Below are positions 35,055 through 45,948 of a stretch of DNA of 64,000 nt, piece after piece; the first letter of the stretch is position 1, and every line of letters begins with the position of its first letter. This DNA is from Calonectria ilicicola (lineage: Eukaryota > Ascomycota > Sordariomycetes > Hypocreales > Nectriaceae). Both the position numbers and the translations under genes were made by a program. The notes under the pieces are model-generated. The model saw nothing but the letters and a program-made list of their open reading frames with translations, made no database searches and was not told where the DNA came from. The stretch lies in assembly GCA_020809705.1 (NCBI GenBank), contig CP085827.1:5084001-5148000 (forward strand). Reading direction: 5' to 3'.

Positions 35055-36312
35055 GGCTGCCAGGCAGCGTTGGCGATCTAGACAGCAATGAATTGGCCGG
35101 GTAACCGTCAAAGAATCATATATCGATGGGGCGGGAGGAGTTGCTGAGACTGGACTCTGGGGACCAGGAGAGGAGGCGACCAACAAAGCACTATCCTAGT
35201 ATCAAGAACAAAGAGAAGCGTTGAATAGTCAACGAACGGAATGATGGCGTCGAATTTGAGGTGGAGGTCATCAAAGTCAGGACTCTGCGACCCAAGGTTA
35301 CTAAACTGGGGCCCCGGTCCAAAAGTCCTTCATCCAGCACGAGCCGCCGCGATTTTTTGGCCTGAGAACGCGTAAAAGCGCGTGAATATGGCGGTCGAGA
35401 GAAGGATCAATTAAAAAATCGGGCCCGTGCGCCGCACGAAAGCCTCATTCGGGGCTGCATCAGCCACATCTTCCGCGGTTGATGGGGAAACGGGTATTAT
35501 GAGCTGTGTCTTTTTGCTCTGCTTCGGGCGTTAGACCCAAAATCCCTTCAGGTATCGCTCTGTACAGTATCAATTTGGTCAAGAAGGGGAGACTTGGTTT
35601 CTCTAGGCCATGAGTATAATTAATCATTGGGTTATATGTCACTAGAAACTATTCCTCCCTCTGCAAACTTGATGCATATGGTGTGATTAGAAATGATGGT
35701 CACCCACGACCGCTTCCTCCCTCTTCCTGTCTCTCTCTAGCTCTCTCTCCCTCTTTCTATCTATGTACGTACATCTCCCGTCATATCAATCTCCCAAACC
35801 AGACAAGTGAAACCTCTGGGTGGGTTGAAATTCCCGGAAACGGGTTGGAAACGTGACTACGGTTGACAGGGCCTGTGCGCCACATCTTGATTGCGTCGCA
35901 GTGTGCACCTGACAGGCAGTACCCTACTTGCCGGACAGGTATCCGTATACAGTGGCCAGAGGTATCAAAGGGTATATTTTTGGAGATATGAGGTCAGATG
36001 AAATGCCTAATGACACCCAGTATGCTTCACCTTACATCGCTGGAGCCGGTACTCATGAGCTGGTACTATGGAGCCGTTGCAGCGGTCGGGCAGGTCGCCA
36101 CCTGAAATTAATAACACGCCAGAACAGTGACCAAAGCCCTGCAAGCAGCCATCCACAGTCCCGCACATGGCTCAGTAACTGTCCAGATCCAACTCAAGCT
36201 TCACACTGTCACCACCATCCATCCGTAGCCAGCATTGCTGTTGTTCCACATTGTCCACAGGCCATCAATTTCGTCGCTTCCATCCTTACTCTTTTTCAGC
36301 TCATCGTCCATC
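35055..36312. promoter_or_regulatory. Divergent promoter region of rif1 and ric8
   Basis: Holds both 5' ends. ACGCGT at 35368-35373 followed by GCGCGT at 35378-35383 resembles a pair of MCB boxes about 310 nt upstream of the rif1 start, as seen before many G1/S genes. CT-rich tracts lie at 35715-35765. No coding frame seen. Confidence 0.5.
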
Positions 36313-37961
36313 ATGGCAACCCTCGGCACAGCCACTGGGCCAGGTGAGTGGCTCTGCGCATCGGCCGAATCATCCCCCCATGGCTGACAAAGACTCCCCA
36401 GCCAAGCTCAAGGCCGTGACTGAGCTGGTCAAAAAACTCTCTGATGACCTGGAAGAAATCAGCCTCCTCCCCAAAGGCACGTATCTTCCTCTGCGTAGTT
36501 GAGGCATAATCTCCTGACACTTGGCGCGGGGTGCAGATCGTGATCGAGCGTTGGAGGAACTCAAGATCTATGGACGCGACCCGAGGAATGCTGACCCCAT
36601 CTTCACAAAAGATGTTAGTACAAGAGCCCATCTCTCTATTTTCTCTATTTTTGCACCCATTCGCCATCTAACATTACCCAGGGTATCACAATGCTCCTAA
36701 GACATGCGTTCCACAGCCCATCAAGTGATACGTCCCATGCTGCTCTCCGAGTCCTGGCCAATTCAATGCTTCTAAAGCCTGGAACTCGTCAGTACTTTGT
36801 CGATCAAGATTTCGCACCAAAAGCTTGCAAAGATCTCAAGACTGAAAGCTGGGACTCGGAGTTCCTGCTCTCTCGCATCTTATTTTTGACAACATATGAT
36901 ACCAAGATCGACCTCAAGGAACTCATTGACAAGCACCATCTAGCAGAGCGCATCAATGAAAATCTCGGCCGCCATGTCAAGCAATTGGCCAAGTCCAAGG
37001 CCAAGGAAGACCCCATGCAGGACATGGCTCTCGTGGAGACTTTGAAGCTTCTCTTCAACATCACACACTATGCCAATGACCCCAGCCACCTATCTGCATT
37101 TACTCCTGCAGTACCTCATATTATAAAATTACTATTCAAACAAGACATTTCACCAGCTAAACCCCTCGATCCTCCGTTTGGCCCTCTTGTCAACGCTTTG
37201 CTGAACCTGGACTTTGAAGCGGAAAAGAGCAAAGCCGCCCTTTTCCCCAGCCCCGATGCCAACTCAGTTGTGTCACGACTAATCGAAATCTTGGATCCCG
37301 CAATGAAAGTTTACCACGACACTGAACTCGAAGCAGTAGTGACACCACTCATCAGCGCCATCAAAAAAGTATACGAAATTGCCCCCGATGCTACCAAGGA
37401 ACACATTCAAGATGTCCTCCTCCCAACTGCCAAAGATCGCGAAAATGTCTTGGGAGAAGGCGACACTCTGTCAGCGAGGCTTCTCAAGAATTCCAACAAC
37501 CCCACCGCTCCGGCGATACGAGAAGCTATTTCTCACCTATTATTCGACATGTCAGACAAGGACGCCTCCAAGTTTGTTGAGAATGTAGGATACGGTTTTG
37601 CCTCTGGTTTCCTTGTCCAAAACAACGTTCCCATCCCTGCATCAGCTTCGGAGGCTTTCAGCAAGGGCAACGAAAGTGGCGAAAAGAAGCTTGTTAATCC
37701 CATCACTGGCCAATTCTTTGACTCGGAAAAGCCTATCGATGTCCCCGAAATGTCCGAAGAAGAAAAGGAGCGCGAAGCAGAAAGACTTTACGTCTTGTTT
37801 GAACGGTTAGTTGTACAGGATCCAATGGTAAAGCACGAGGCTAACATGCTTGTAGATTGAAAAAGACTGGTATTATTGATGTCGAAAACCCCGTCGAGAC
37901 GGCCATGAGGGAAGGACGATTCAGGGAACTCAAGGATGATGAGGTTGAAGAGCTAGATTAA
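36313..37961 (+). CDS. ric8: Ric8 (synembryn) guanine nucleotide exchange factor
   Basis: Five exons: 36313-36343, 36402-36476, 36537-36613, 36682-37805 and 37856-37961, giving 470 residues. The second intron uses a GC donor (AAAG|GCACGT); only that site keeps the frame and gives the conserved KDRDRALEELKIYGRDPRNADPIF-type segment. The segments LRVLANSMLLKPGTRQYFVD and EFLLSRILFLTTYDT and the C-terminal ENPVETAMREGRFREL are Ric8 signatures in an armadillo-like helical fold. Ric8 is a cytosolic chaperone and GEF for G-alpha subunits, needed in fungi for growth and development through cAMP/PKA signalling. Length fits fungal Ric8. Confidence 0.93.
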
Positions 37962-38868
37962 AGCCCAAAGATTGGTGTTCATGGTATTTGTGCTTCATTG
38001 CCAATACCGTGGCATCTGACAGTAGGTCCTCCTGCGCTCGTACCTAGGATAATCATGCGGGGGTGGCTATGGTTGGATCTCAGAACTAGGAACTATTGGG
38101 AAAAGAATAATCTTGGTCATTTATACAGCACACCCTTGAAAGATTGTGCCCATCTAGATTCTTCACCTTTACACCACGGAATCCAATTGCCCTAAATTTT
38201 CAATTTGGTGACACAAAAATTACGATAAAATTAAGAACCTTGGTATATAAATTGAGCACAAACACTCTGTCGGTTATCCTTATAGGAAATTTGGCATACC
38301 CTAGGATTGTTTGATCCGAGATCCATCTCATTTCTCTAAACTGCGATCCGCACCTGTAGCACAGTTTGCAAACAGTCTAGTTCTTGGATGTCTCCTCAAA
38401 CAAGATTTTTATAACAAAAATAAAAAAATAAAATAAGTATAAATAAATTAAATAAATAAATAAGATTAATTAATTAAAAATGACTAAATAGCATAAATAT
38501 AATGAAGGGGTATGTTGATGCTTGCTCCTCGGTTGAATGCATACGGCAGCGAAATGGTTACACACTGGCAAGCAGGTGTCATCAACTGCCTTCCCGTGTT
38601 TGCTTCCACATCAACAAAGTCCCCTTCATCCACAAAAAGTTCGACAATCTTGTTTTTCTCTTAAGTATAGACCCAGTTGCATAAAGGCGTTCACCGTTCC
38701 ATATTTTTCATATTCAAAGCCCAAAATTGGCGCGGTTCGACAGCAGTACAGGATACAGCAGAGAGCATCTTAGCAGGACCCAAGTAAACAACCTACCTTC
38801 CAGCAGCCTTTGCCCATACTTTCAGCGCACCATCCACGGCTTCAAACAGAGAAATTCCAGTATACAAA
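37962..38868. other. Intergenic with partial MITE
   Basis: Contains a MITE end at about 38125 (TACAGCACACCCTTGAAAG) and an AAATA/TTAAT-rich block at about 38410-38490, listed separately. Otherwise nothing coding is seen. The last 200 nt serve as the leader of the chromodomain gene. Confidence 0.5.
38125..38490. mobile_element. MITE copy 3, partial or rearranged
   Basis: TACAGCACACCCTTGAAAG followed by ATTGTGCCC at 38125-38152 matches the left terminal repeat of the copy at 41688 in 17 or more positions. An AT-rich block with AAATAAATAAATAA follows at 38410-38490, but no right terminal repeat was found, so this copy is truncated or diverged. Its right limit is uncertain. Confidence 0.5.
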
Positions 38869-39593
38869 ATGGCACCAGCCAAGAAGAAGAAGCCCCAAGG
38901 GCCGACCGTTTTCTTTGGTCGCGAGACGGCAGTCCGCCGCGAAGAGGTTGAAAGGTAAGAGATGGTTTGTCGTTAATCACTTCACAGCTAGATCAAGATT
39001 GACACAGGTTTAGGCTTTTACCGACAGTCGAGGGCAGTTCTGATAACTATGATGATTTCCTAATAGGATCATCGGATAAGATTGATAGTTCCAGTTCTGA
39101 GGAAGACGAAGGATTCACCACACCACCGGAAGAGACAACGTCAACAAAGCGCCCTCGTTCTCCCACCGTCTCAGACAAGGAACCAAGCCCAAGCCCAAAC
39201 GCAAAAAACCCCCCTCCAAAGCGCCAGCGCCGTACCAAGAACGAACCTGTAGCTAAGTCACGACGCTCCAGTCGCATTCCTACCACAGCAGACAAACCAG
39301 AAGCAAAAAGTGCAAGGGCAAAAGTCGTCGCAGCCAAAAAGACTGGTCGCGATAGACCCCCCAAGAAGCCCAGTCCAGACGAAGATTCCGACCCTGCGGA
39401 GCCGCAGGATAAAGAGTGGGAGGTGGAAAAGATTGTCGACTCGCGGATTGATGCCGTCACTCAAGAGCACTTTTACCGGGTCAAGTGGAAGGGCTATGCT
39501 GCCAAAGACAACACATGGGAGCCCAAGAAAAATTTGGCTCACTGTCTCCAGGCGGTTCGTGATTACGAAAAGAAATCAAAGAAGAAATCCTAA
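38869..39593 (+). CDS. Chromodomain protein with basic disordered N-terminus
   Basis: Two exons: 38869-38954 and 39008-39593, giving 223 residues. The N-terminal 160 residues are disordered and rich in Ser, Pro, Lys and Arg, with several basic patches (KRQRRTK, KSRRSSR) that could bind DNA and target the nucleus. One chromodomain sits at the very C-terminus (about residues 165-220: EWEVEKIVDSRI ... YRVKWKGY ... NTWEPKKNL), with the aromatic cage residues expected for methyl-lysine binding. There is no chromo-shadow domain, so it is not a plain HP1; a role in reading histone methylation is inferred. The start MAPAKKKK is in a good context (AAAATGGC). Confidence 0.87.
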
Positions 39594-39710
39594 GAGGTGC
39601 GCGCGCAAAGAGGTTATCGGGTTTGGAACGAGATTCATGGAAACAGTTAGAGAATTGATTGGGAGTCCGCTATCATTACAAGGTACTATATATCGGGGAA
39701 CAAATGGCCT

Positions 39711-40249
39711 TTACAATACATTTTGAAACAGGCTAGCTAATCCAATAACCGTACCAGCAAGCGGCAGCATGCTTCGTCCCAAGTTTAGAGATGCCCACTT
39801 TCCCATCAGCGCCTTGACTTCATTCAAGCTTGCGGCGCTAGTCCCTGCTGCCGCGGCATGCAGAAGCGCATTTGTTCGGGACATGAAGGCCAGGGTATAC
39901 GGCACAATTGAAATAGTCAATACAGCACCAGCCACAAAACCTTTCCATTTTCCCTCACGTTGGTATGTATCGTAAGCAGCGTAAAGATATGCGGCGGCAG
40001 TAGTAGCTGCAAACTTGGGCATAATGGCGACGCCACGTCCAAAGAGTTCAGCCCAGATCACGGCAGGGGACGTAGGTGAAATGAGAGCTGCAGGAATTCC
40101 AACGATGGATAGACTAGCAATACAACCTGTATTTTTTGGATTAGTACATGCGATGGTTCAAAGTCGAGACAAGGGTTGTTACCTGAGGACCAAGCTGATC
40201 CAACAATACCAGTGGCAACAGCCAAGAGAGAGGGTGTTGTGAATTGCAT
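39711..40249 (-). CDS. DUF1772 (anthrone oxygenase-like) membrane protein
   Basis: Two exons: 40249-40183 and 40126-39711, with a 56-nt intron, giving 160 residues. It has about four hydrophobic segments (MQFTTPSLLAVATGIVGSAW, the segment around SLSIVGIPAAL, FVAGAVLTISIVPYTLAF and the C-terminal SMLPLAGTVIGLASLF) and the conserved region ending in PYTLAFMSRTNALL, typical of DUF1772. Some members act as anthrone oxygenases in polyketide clusters, but no polyketide synthase is near, so that role is not supported here. It converges with the chromodomain gene; the two stops are about 120 nt apart. Confidence 0.82.
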
Positions 40250-40552
40250 TTTGGTAGATTAAAAACGAGAAATGATATTTTATATTTCGGTTCAATATTC
40301 TTGAAAGGCTGGTTTAATTCTCAATTGATTGAATCAAATCCTCACTGTCCTCGTCGTCATTTATACGTCTTTACTACACCCCCAACGCGGGGTCCCCACT
40401 TGCTCAACGGACAACAACTCGCAGTCCGCCAAGCCCGGACTTTTCGCCAAGTCCGTCGCCTGCACCACTTCCGCAATGGTCGCCAACGGGACCTACCCTA
40501 TTCACCCAAACTCCAACGCGTTTGCTCGCGCATAGGGGCCCAAAATGCCAAT

Positions 40553-41245
40553 TTAATGCTCTGCTGCGCCAGTTTGGGGGGCTTTGGCAATAAATCCGTG
40601 CAATGTAATCTTTTTCGTCGGATCCCGGAGATCGTCCTCGACATATTCGGTGCTCATCTCAAACCCAGCTTTTCCCAACACCCTGTGGCTCGCTGGGTTG
40701 TCGTAGTCCGTGATGGCTGAGAGGAACTCGTTCTTGATTTCGCCCTCGCCCCGGACCGTGTTCTTGTCCACCTTGAGCTCGACCTGTTCCCGCGGGAGCT
40801 CCCACCATGCATCTAGAAAGGCGCAGAGAAACTCAGTCGCATAGCCCTTGCCCCACGTCTTTGGGTGCAGCATGTATCCCACCTCGGGCCAGCCTTGCTC
40901 GCCGAGCCGTTTCCCGTTTCCACCGATACCAATGACCTCGCCTGTGGACGCGAGGCAGATGGCAAAGTTGTACCGGTCACCGTCGTTGGGTGGCAGCTGA
41001 TTTGCCAATGTATTCGCCCTGGTTTCCTCTGGATCCCTATCTGGGCGCCCTTGGATGGACCATTTCATTACTTCAGGTTCTGCTCGAACGGCATGCAAAC
41101 CCTGGAGGTCATGCTCGCTGTCATTGAATGGTCGCAAAATGAGATTTTCTGTTATGATGACCCGACGCTGGCTATTTGGAGGCAAAGGGTAGACGGGCAG
41201 TGTCGTCTTGATGGTGACCCATTCAAGGCTAGATGAGTACTTCAT
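40553..41245 (-). CDS. GNAT (RimJ/RimL-type) N-acetyltransferase
   Basis: Single exon, 230 residues from ATG at 41245 (MKYSSSLEW). The order of motifs fits GNAT enzymes: ENLILRPFNDSEHDLQGL at the start, ICLASTGEVIGIGG in the middle, VGYMLHPKTWGKGYATEFL (acetyl-CoA binding loop, [QR]xxGxG-like WGKGYA) and NPASHRVLGKAGFEM near the end. It should move an acetyl group from acetyl-CoA to an unknown amine. Compared with small bacterial RimJ proteins it has an insertion of about 20 residues before the NPASHRVL motif. The frame is open further upstream but has no ATG there. Confidence 0.85.
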   Translation of the reverse strand: MKYSSSLEWVTIKTTLPVYPLPPNSQRRVIITENLILRPFNDSEHDLQGLHAVRAEPEVMKWSIQGRPDRDPEETRANTLANQLPPNDGDRYNFAICLASTGEVIGIGGNGKRLGEQGWPEVGYMLHPKTWGKGYATEFLCAFLDAWWELPREQVELKVDKNTVRGEGEIKNEFLSAITDYDNPASHRVLGKAGFEMSTEYVEDDLRDPTKKITLHGFIAKAPQTGAAEH

Positions 41246-42065
41246 GTTGCAATACGAGTCTGAACTCCAACAACAATGCGTTTGCAGAAGAAACAATGAC
41301 TTGAATGCTCAGGTGAGTCAATCCGAAGGATGACTGCTTCTTTTCAACATATTGTCTGATACGATTCCGCATCGCCCATGTTCCCACCATGACTCACGGC
41401 TAACAACTAACAGGCTACAAAAGTTCACACCATCCCTTCTTGGCTGATTTTGCCATTTTCAGCGTGCACCTGCTGCGTTCCTCAAAGACACATGCACAGC
41501 CCAATCAATCACGCAATAGGAGTTATGCATATTTTTGCCAAGAAAAAAAGATTGCGAATAGGTACGAATTAAGTTTTATTAAGAACTTCAATTCATTGCC
41601 CTCGTCAGTGCGCACCCTCACGTTGCACCATCTTATTGTGCGGGAAAGCGGGGTTATTGTCGGCACTGATGGATTCTCAATGTGCTTTACAATACACCCC
41701 TTGAAAGATTGTCCCTGTGTGACTTCCGTACCTTGAGCAGCATGGAACTCAACCGCCTGAAGATATTAATCTGATAGTAAAGGAAAGAAAATAAATAAAT
41801 AAATAAAATAAAACCTATACATAAATTACTTATTTAGTTTATTTATTTATTTATTTAAAATTTGGCGGGAAGATGGCGGGAAAAGGTAGAGGGGGCACAA
41901 TCTTTCAGGGATTGTACTGTACATCTTTTCGGACATGGTCGATTTTGCCGCCCTTTTTCATTACCATGACAAGAAACAAGAGAATGGCATCGCAGTAGGT
42001 CGTCAGCAATCGCGCAAACGCTACTTACCCGGAATATTTATCGCATACCTCATTTTCAAGTGACA
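41246..42065. other. Intergenic between divergent genes, with a MITE
   Basis: The region lies between the GNAT gene (minus) and the Zn2Cys6 gene (plus). The MITE at 41688-41922 takes up about a third of it. No coding frame is seen elsewhere. Confidence 0.5.
41688..41922. mobile_element. MITE copy 2 (235 nt), best preserved
   Basis: Left end TACAATACACCCCTTGAAAG then ATTGTCCC; right end, read inverted, TACAGTACAATCCCTGAAAG then ATTGTGCC. The pair forms terminal inverted repeats of about 28 nt with few mismatches, both starting with TA. The centre is a (AAATA)n...(TTTAT)n hairpin at 41790-41860. No coding capacity. Confidence 0.85.
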
Positions 42066-44237
42066 ATGGGGCCCCAGGAAGGCCGGCCGGCCAAGGTACT
42101 GTCATGTTCGAGTTGCAGAGGGAGAAAGATCAAGTGCGACAAGGCACAGCCCGTCTGCCTGCAGTGCTCGCGCTTTGGCTTCGAATGCGTCTACCCATCC
42201 AGAAAACCAACCCGACGCGCTCCAAGGCCCCGGCAGACAGAACTACTGGACCGGATCAGCCGGTTGGAGAATATTGTCGGCCAGGCCGATCCCACCAAAC
42301 TGAAGCAACTGGAGGAGGAGCTTAGGGCTGGAAGCAGCAGCGCCGAAGTTCCGTCTGACCGCGAGACGCAAAACTCCGAAGTACTGGACTCGCCTTCGCA
42401 GCCTCTGGGGAAATATCTCAGCGCCGAGTTTTGGGGACATTTGTGCGCTGAAGTCGAGGGGATCAGGCAGGCCCTGGATCAGCCATCTGATGATGATGAC
42501 GATGATGACGAGGGGACCAGCCCCGAGTCAATCGAGGCCACGAACTCGTCCCCAGCCGCACCATCAGGTTTTCTCCTCGGGAACCCAGATTATCGTGAAA
42601 AAGAACCCATGGTTCATCCCCCGCCAAACATCATGGCCCATCTCTGGGCCATGTACGTGCGCAACGTTGATCCTCTTATGAAAATTCTCCACCGGCCGAC
42701 AATCGCAAAGGCGATGCAAGCCGTGTCCGACTATCCCAAGAGTCACACTCTCACACCGGGAATGGTGGCCGTGCTCTTTGCAGTCTACTTTTGTGCCGCG
42801 ACAACCATGGGACAAGAAGAATGCCTAGAAAAGTTGGGCGAGAGTTATGAAGTAGTGACGGCGAGATATCGCAACAGCATCGAGCGGGCTCTCGCTGAGG
42901 CAGACTATCTCAACAGCAACAGTCTAGAGTCACTCCAGGCCCTATCCCTCTATGCGGTGCGTTGCCTAGTAATTCGCCATTCTTCACTTTCTAGCTAACA
43001 TTCTACATAGTCTATGATTCGATGCTACTCACACAACCGCTCCTCCTGGGCTTTGACAGCCTTGGTCGCCCGTATAGCACAGGGCCTTAACCTCCATCGT
43101 GATGGAGATGGAAAACAATACACACCATTTGTGGCCGAGATGCGTCGCCGCCTGTGGTTCTTCATTATTGTGCTCGATGTCCGAGGCTCTGAAGACCGAG
43201 GCTCGGATGCCGTCCTCGCTAAATCCTGTTACAATACTATAATGCCCACACCCATTGACGACGAGGACTTTGGGCCCAACAGCAGAGGCCCCCTGATTCC
43301 AAAGACATCAGGGCCTCCCGATAATGTTATTCTCATGTGCACAGCCAAATGCTCCTCCATCTTTGGCCACATGGCTCATCCGCCCAACGCCCCAGAGGGT
43401 CAACCCCAGACCGTTGTAATTAGCGAGGATGAGATGGTGATGCATATCAGGGATCTCGAAGACCGGTTCATACACACAGCCGTGCAAAGCCACCTCCCCT
43501 CCGTCTACGCCGCCGAAATCTCCCGCCTCGTCATCCTAAAGCTCTGGCTCAACATCCAATACCCCTTCACCGGCAGCCTGCCCTCAATACGGCCCCGCGT
43601 CTCCCGCGAGACCATGCTGCGAACCGCTCTTTCTGTAATGGACATGCGAAATCGCATGACGCAGCGGGAATGGGCGCGGCGGTTTGACTGGTGGACGAAT
43701 ACCTACGTGCAGTGGCACCCCCTGGCCGTGGCCTTGGCCGAGCTGTGCGTGCAGACAGAAGGCGAGTTGGTTGACCGGGCCTGGGAGGTTGTGGATCGGA
43801 ACTTTCCTTCGTCCAGAGACAACATTGCGGATTCATCTAGAGGGACGCTATGGAAGCCTATCAAGAAGCTGCTGAAAAAGGCCAAGGCAGCAAGAGCAGA
43901 AGCACTCATGAAGAAGATGAGCATAAACGAACATCCTCTTCCTCCAGTCTCCGTGGAATCAACACCCAGCATAATAACACCATCGATTCCCGAACCTCTA
44001 CCAGATCCAATCATGGCAATGGACTTTCACCAGGACCCGTTGTCTCTCTTACCAGACAACTTTGACTCGGCGACGATGGATCCGTCCATCTTGTTCAACT
44101 ACCCACCAGAGCTACTAATGATGGACATGGGAACAGGAGTAGGACAGGGACCGCAGGAATGGACAATGTGGAACGAATTCTTAAACGACACGAAAATGGA
44201 TGCATCACCAGGGAGCGGTGCAGCGGATTCGACTTGA
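42066..44237 (+). CDS. Zn2Cys6 fungal transcription factor
   Basis: Two exons: 42066-42956 and 43011-44237, giving 705 residues. The zinc cluster is at about residues 14-41 (CSSCRGRKIKCDKAQPVC, then CSRFGFEC; six cysteines with CX2CX6CX5-7CX2CX6C-like spacing). A linker and short coiled coil (LDRISRLENI) follow, then an Asp-rich patch and a fungal-specific regulatory domain from about residue 190 (MAHLWAMYVRNVDPLMKILHRPTI ... GMVAVLFAVYFCA ... LNLHRDGDGKQYTPFVAEMRRRLWFFI). Such factors bind CGG-containing sites and regulate metabolism. Target genes are unknown; no obvious biosynthetic cluster adjoins it. The first ATG after the leader (MGPQEGRPAKV) was used. Confidence 0.92.
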
Positions 44238-44437
44238 GTTTACGATTTAGGGCAAGCTCGCCCAAAAGACACCATTTTTAGTTTAGAAACCCAATCAATT
44301 GCATCACCCCTCACAGCATGCTCAGAATTTTTAGTTCATTCGTTGCTCTTTTTTATTGAGCAAATGCAGTTGATATTTCCATGATCCGTAGTAACACCCG
44401 CAGAGCCTGCCCAACCGTCCTCGAAACCGAAAACATT

Positions 44438-45433
44438 CTAAGCGAAAGTGGATGGTCGCTTGGCGCTGTACAACTTCTTGGTGTTCTCCTTGGCGATGCG
44501 GTGGGGGAGAGGGAAGCTCAGGTCCTTGGTGATGAGCTGGCGGATGTAGGGTCGCTTGATGTCCTCAGTCTTCTCGATCTCAGCAACACGGAGGATCTGC
44601 AATTGTGTCAATTAGCGTTCTCGGCGAGTGGCGAAGGCATATACGTACGTGGATCGACCTGAAGCGGGCACGGTGGCGGGCAGCCATGTCGGAGTAGAGT
44701 GACTCGACAGCGTCGGTTCGGGTAAGATCACGGTACTCCTTGTACATGTTGTGGGTGCCGGAGCGGGAGTCGTATCGGATCCAGATACCGAAGTTCTTGA
44801 CCTTGAGGGGGTGCTTCTCGTGGATCTGCGTTGCCAATTAGATACATTTCTATAATTTTCCTCTTGAATGCGATGCTACGTACCACCTTGACGCTGACGA
44901 TCTCACCGGTGGCCTTCTTGACCTTTCGGAGACCACGCAAGAAATACCAGTACCGGGACTTGGCGACCGTCTCGTTGGGAGCGAAGATGGTCATGCGGTA
45001 CATGGCGGGGGTAGGGTTGGCCTCGGTGGGCAGGTGGCGGCCAATGACCTCGAATTCCTGAAGACGACCTAGGAGAGCAGAGTCAGTATGATTGATCCGG
45101 TGGTTGAATTGTGTGATGCTCCAATGCCGCGCGCCAGTGGTGTTCGGAGACCCTTGGTCCAGTGCTCGTGGGAAATATCCAAAAAATTGTCGAAATTCGA
45201 TAGCCTTAATTTTGGTGTTGGGAATTTCCGATTCTGCACTTGTGGTGCGTCCGAAAAATTCGGCTGTTTGGAATCTTCTCATGCCGGCAAGTCGTAGAGA
45301 TCAATCTTCATCTCGAGTTGTGTTCCCCATCCACAGAGTTGGGAGAAAATGTCCAAAATTGTCCAAGGTCGGTTCACCACGGCGGGCGGCATCGTCGCGT
45401 CGAATGAAGAGAAACAGAAGAGAGCTTACCCAT
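44438..45433 (-). CDS. rpl20: 60S ribosomal protein eL20 (L18a)
   Basis: Four exons: 45433-45430 (only ATGG), 45068-44884, 44825-44649 and 44596-44438, giving 174 residues, the normal eL20 size. Joined sequence starts [20 protein letters not shown] and includes [22 protein letters not shown] and [23 protein letters not shown], all eL20 signatures. It is a component of the large ribosomal subunit. The first intron is long (361 nt) compared with the other introns of 52-58 nt, as is common for fungal ribosomal-protein genes, where early long introns can carry regulatory signals. Confidence 0.95.
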
Positions 45434-45948
45434 CTGTAATGATTGTTAGTGATATCCCTTGAGTGTCAAGTCTGCCAGCGACCTACGGTGACGGTGGTCA
45501 AGTCTTTCCAACTTTCGCGAATGTTTAAAGATGGCCGAAGTTGCAGGAGTCGCACCGATTTTTTTTTTGTGCGGAGGGTGGGAGGGCTAAAGGAAAGAGC
45601 TGTGCAGGGCTAAGACCCCAACAGCGATTGGCCAGACGAGACCCACTTTCAAAAACTGTCACGTGCAGAGTCACTGGAGCCTGACGTCTAGATTGTGAGT
45701 GCACTAGCCAATCAGCGCCGACAGTAAGTCCTTCTGACATTAGGAGAAGGGAAGTCGAAGACAACAACGCGCAAGAAAAGTCAACATTCAAGCTTCTATG
45801 AATCAAGAATAATTACCACCAATTATTAAAAAAGGATATTTGCTGTGAAACCATCACTCTTATTGGCCGGGCGTGTCCTCAGTGCTCTCTTTGCTCATCC
45901 ATCTTACCAGCGCATCCTTTGCTTTGGCGTCGCTGACAGCTCTGCATA
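45434..45948. promoter_or_regulatory. Divergent promoter of rpl20 and csn12-like gene
   Basis: About 515 nt. CCAAT-type boxes occur near 45615 (GATTGGCCA, inverse) and 45706 (CCAATCAG), and TGACGTC-like sequence occurs near 45682. No coding frame. Confidence 0.45.

Noticed and set aside
39310..39726. 138-codon frame overlapping the chromodomain gene
   Set aside because: Shifted frame of the basic Lys/Pro-rich coding region; the chromodomain is in the other frame.
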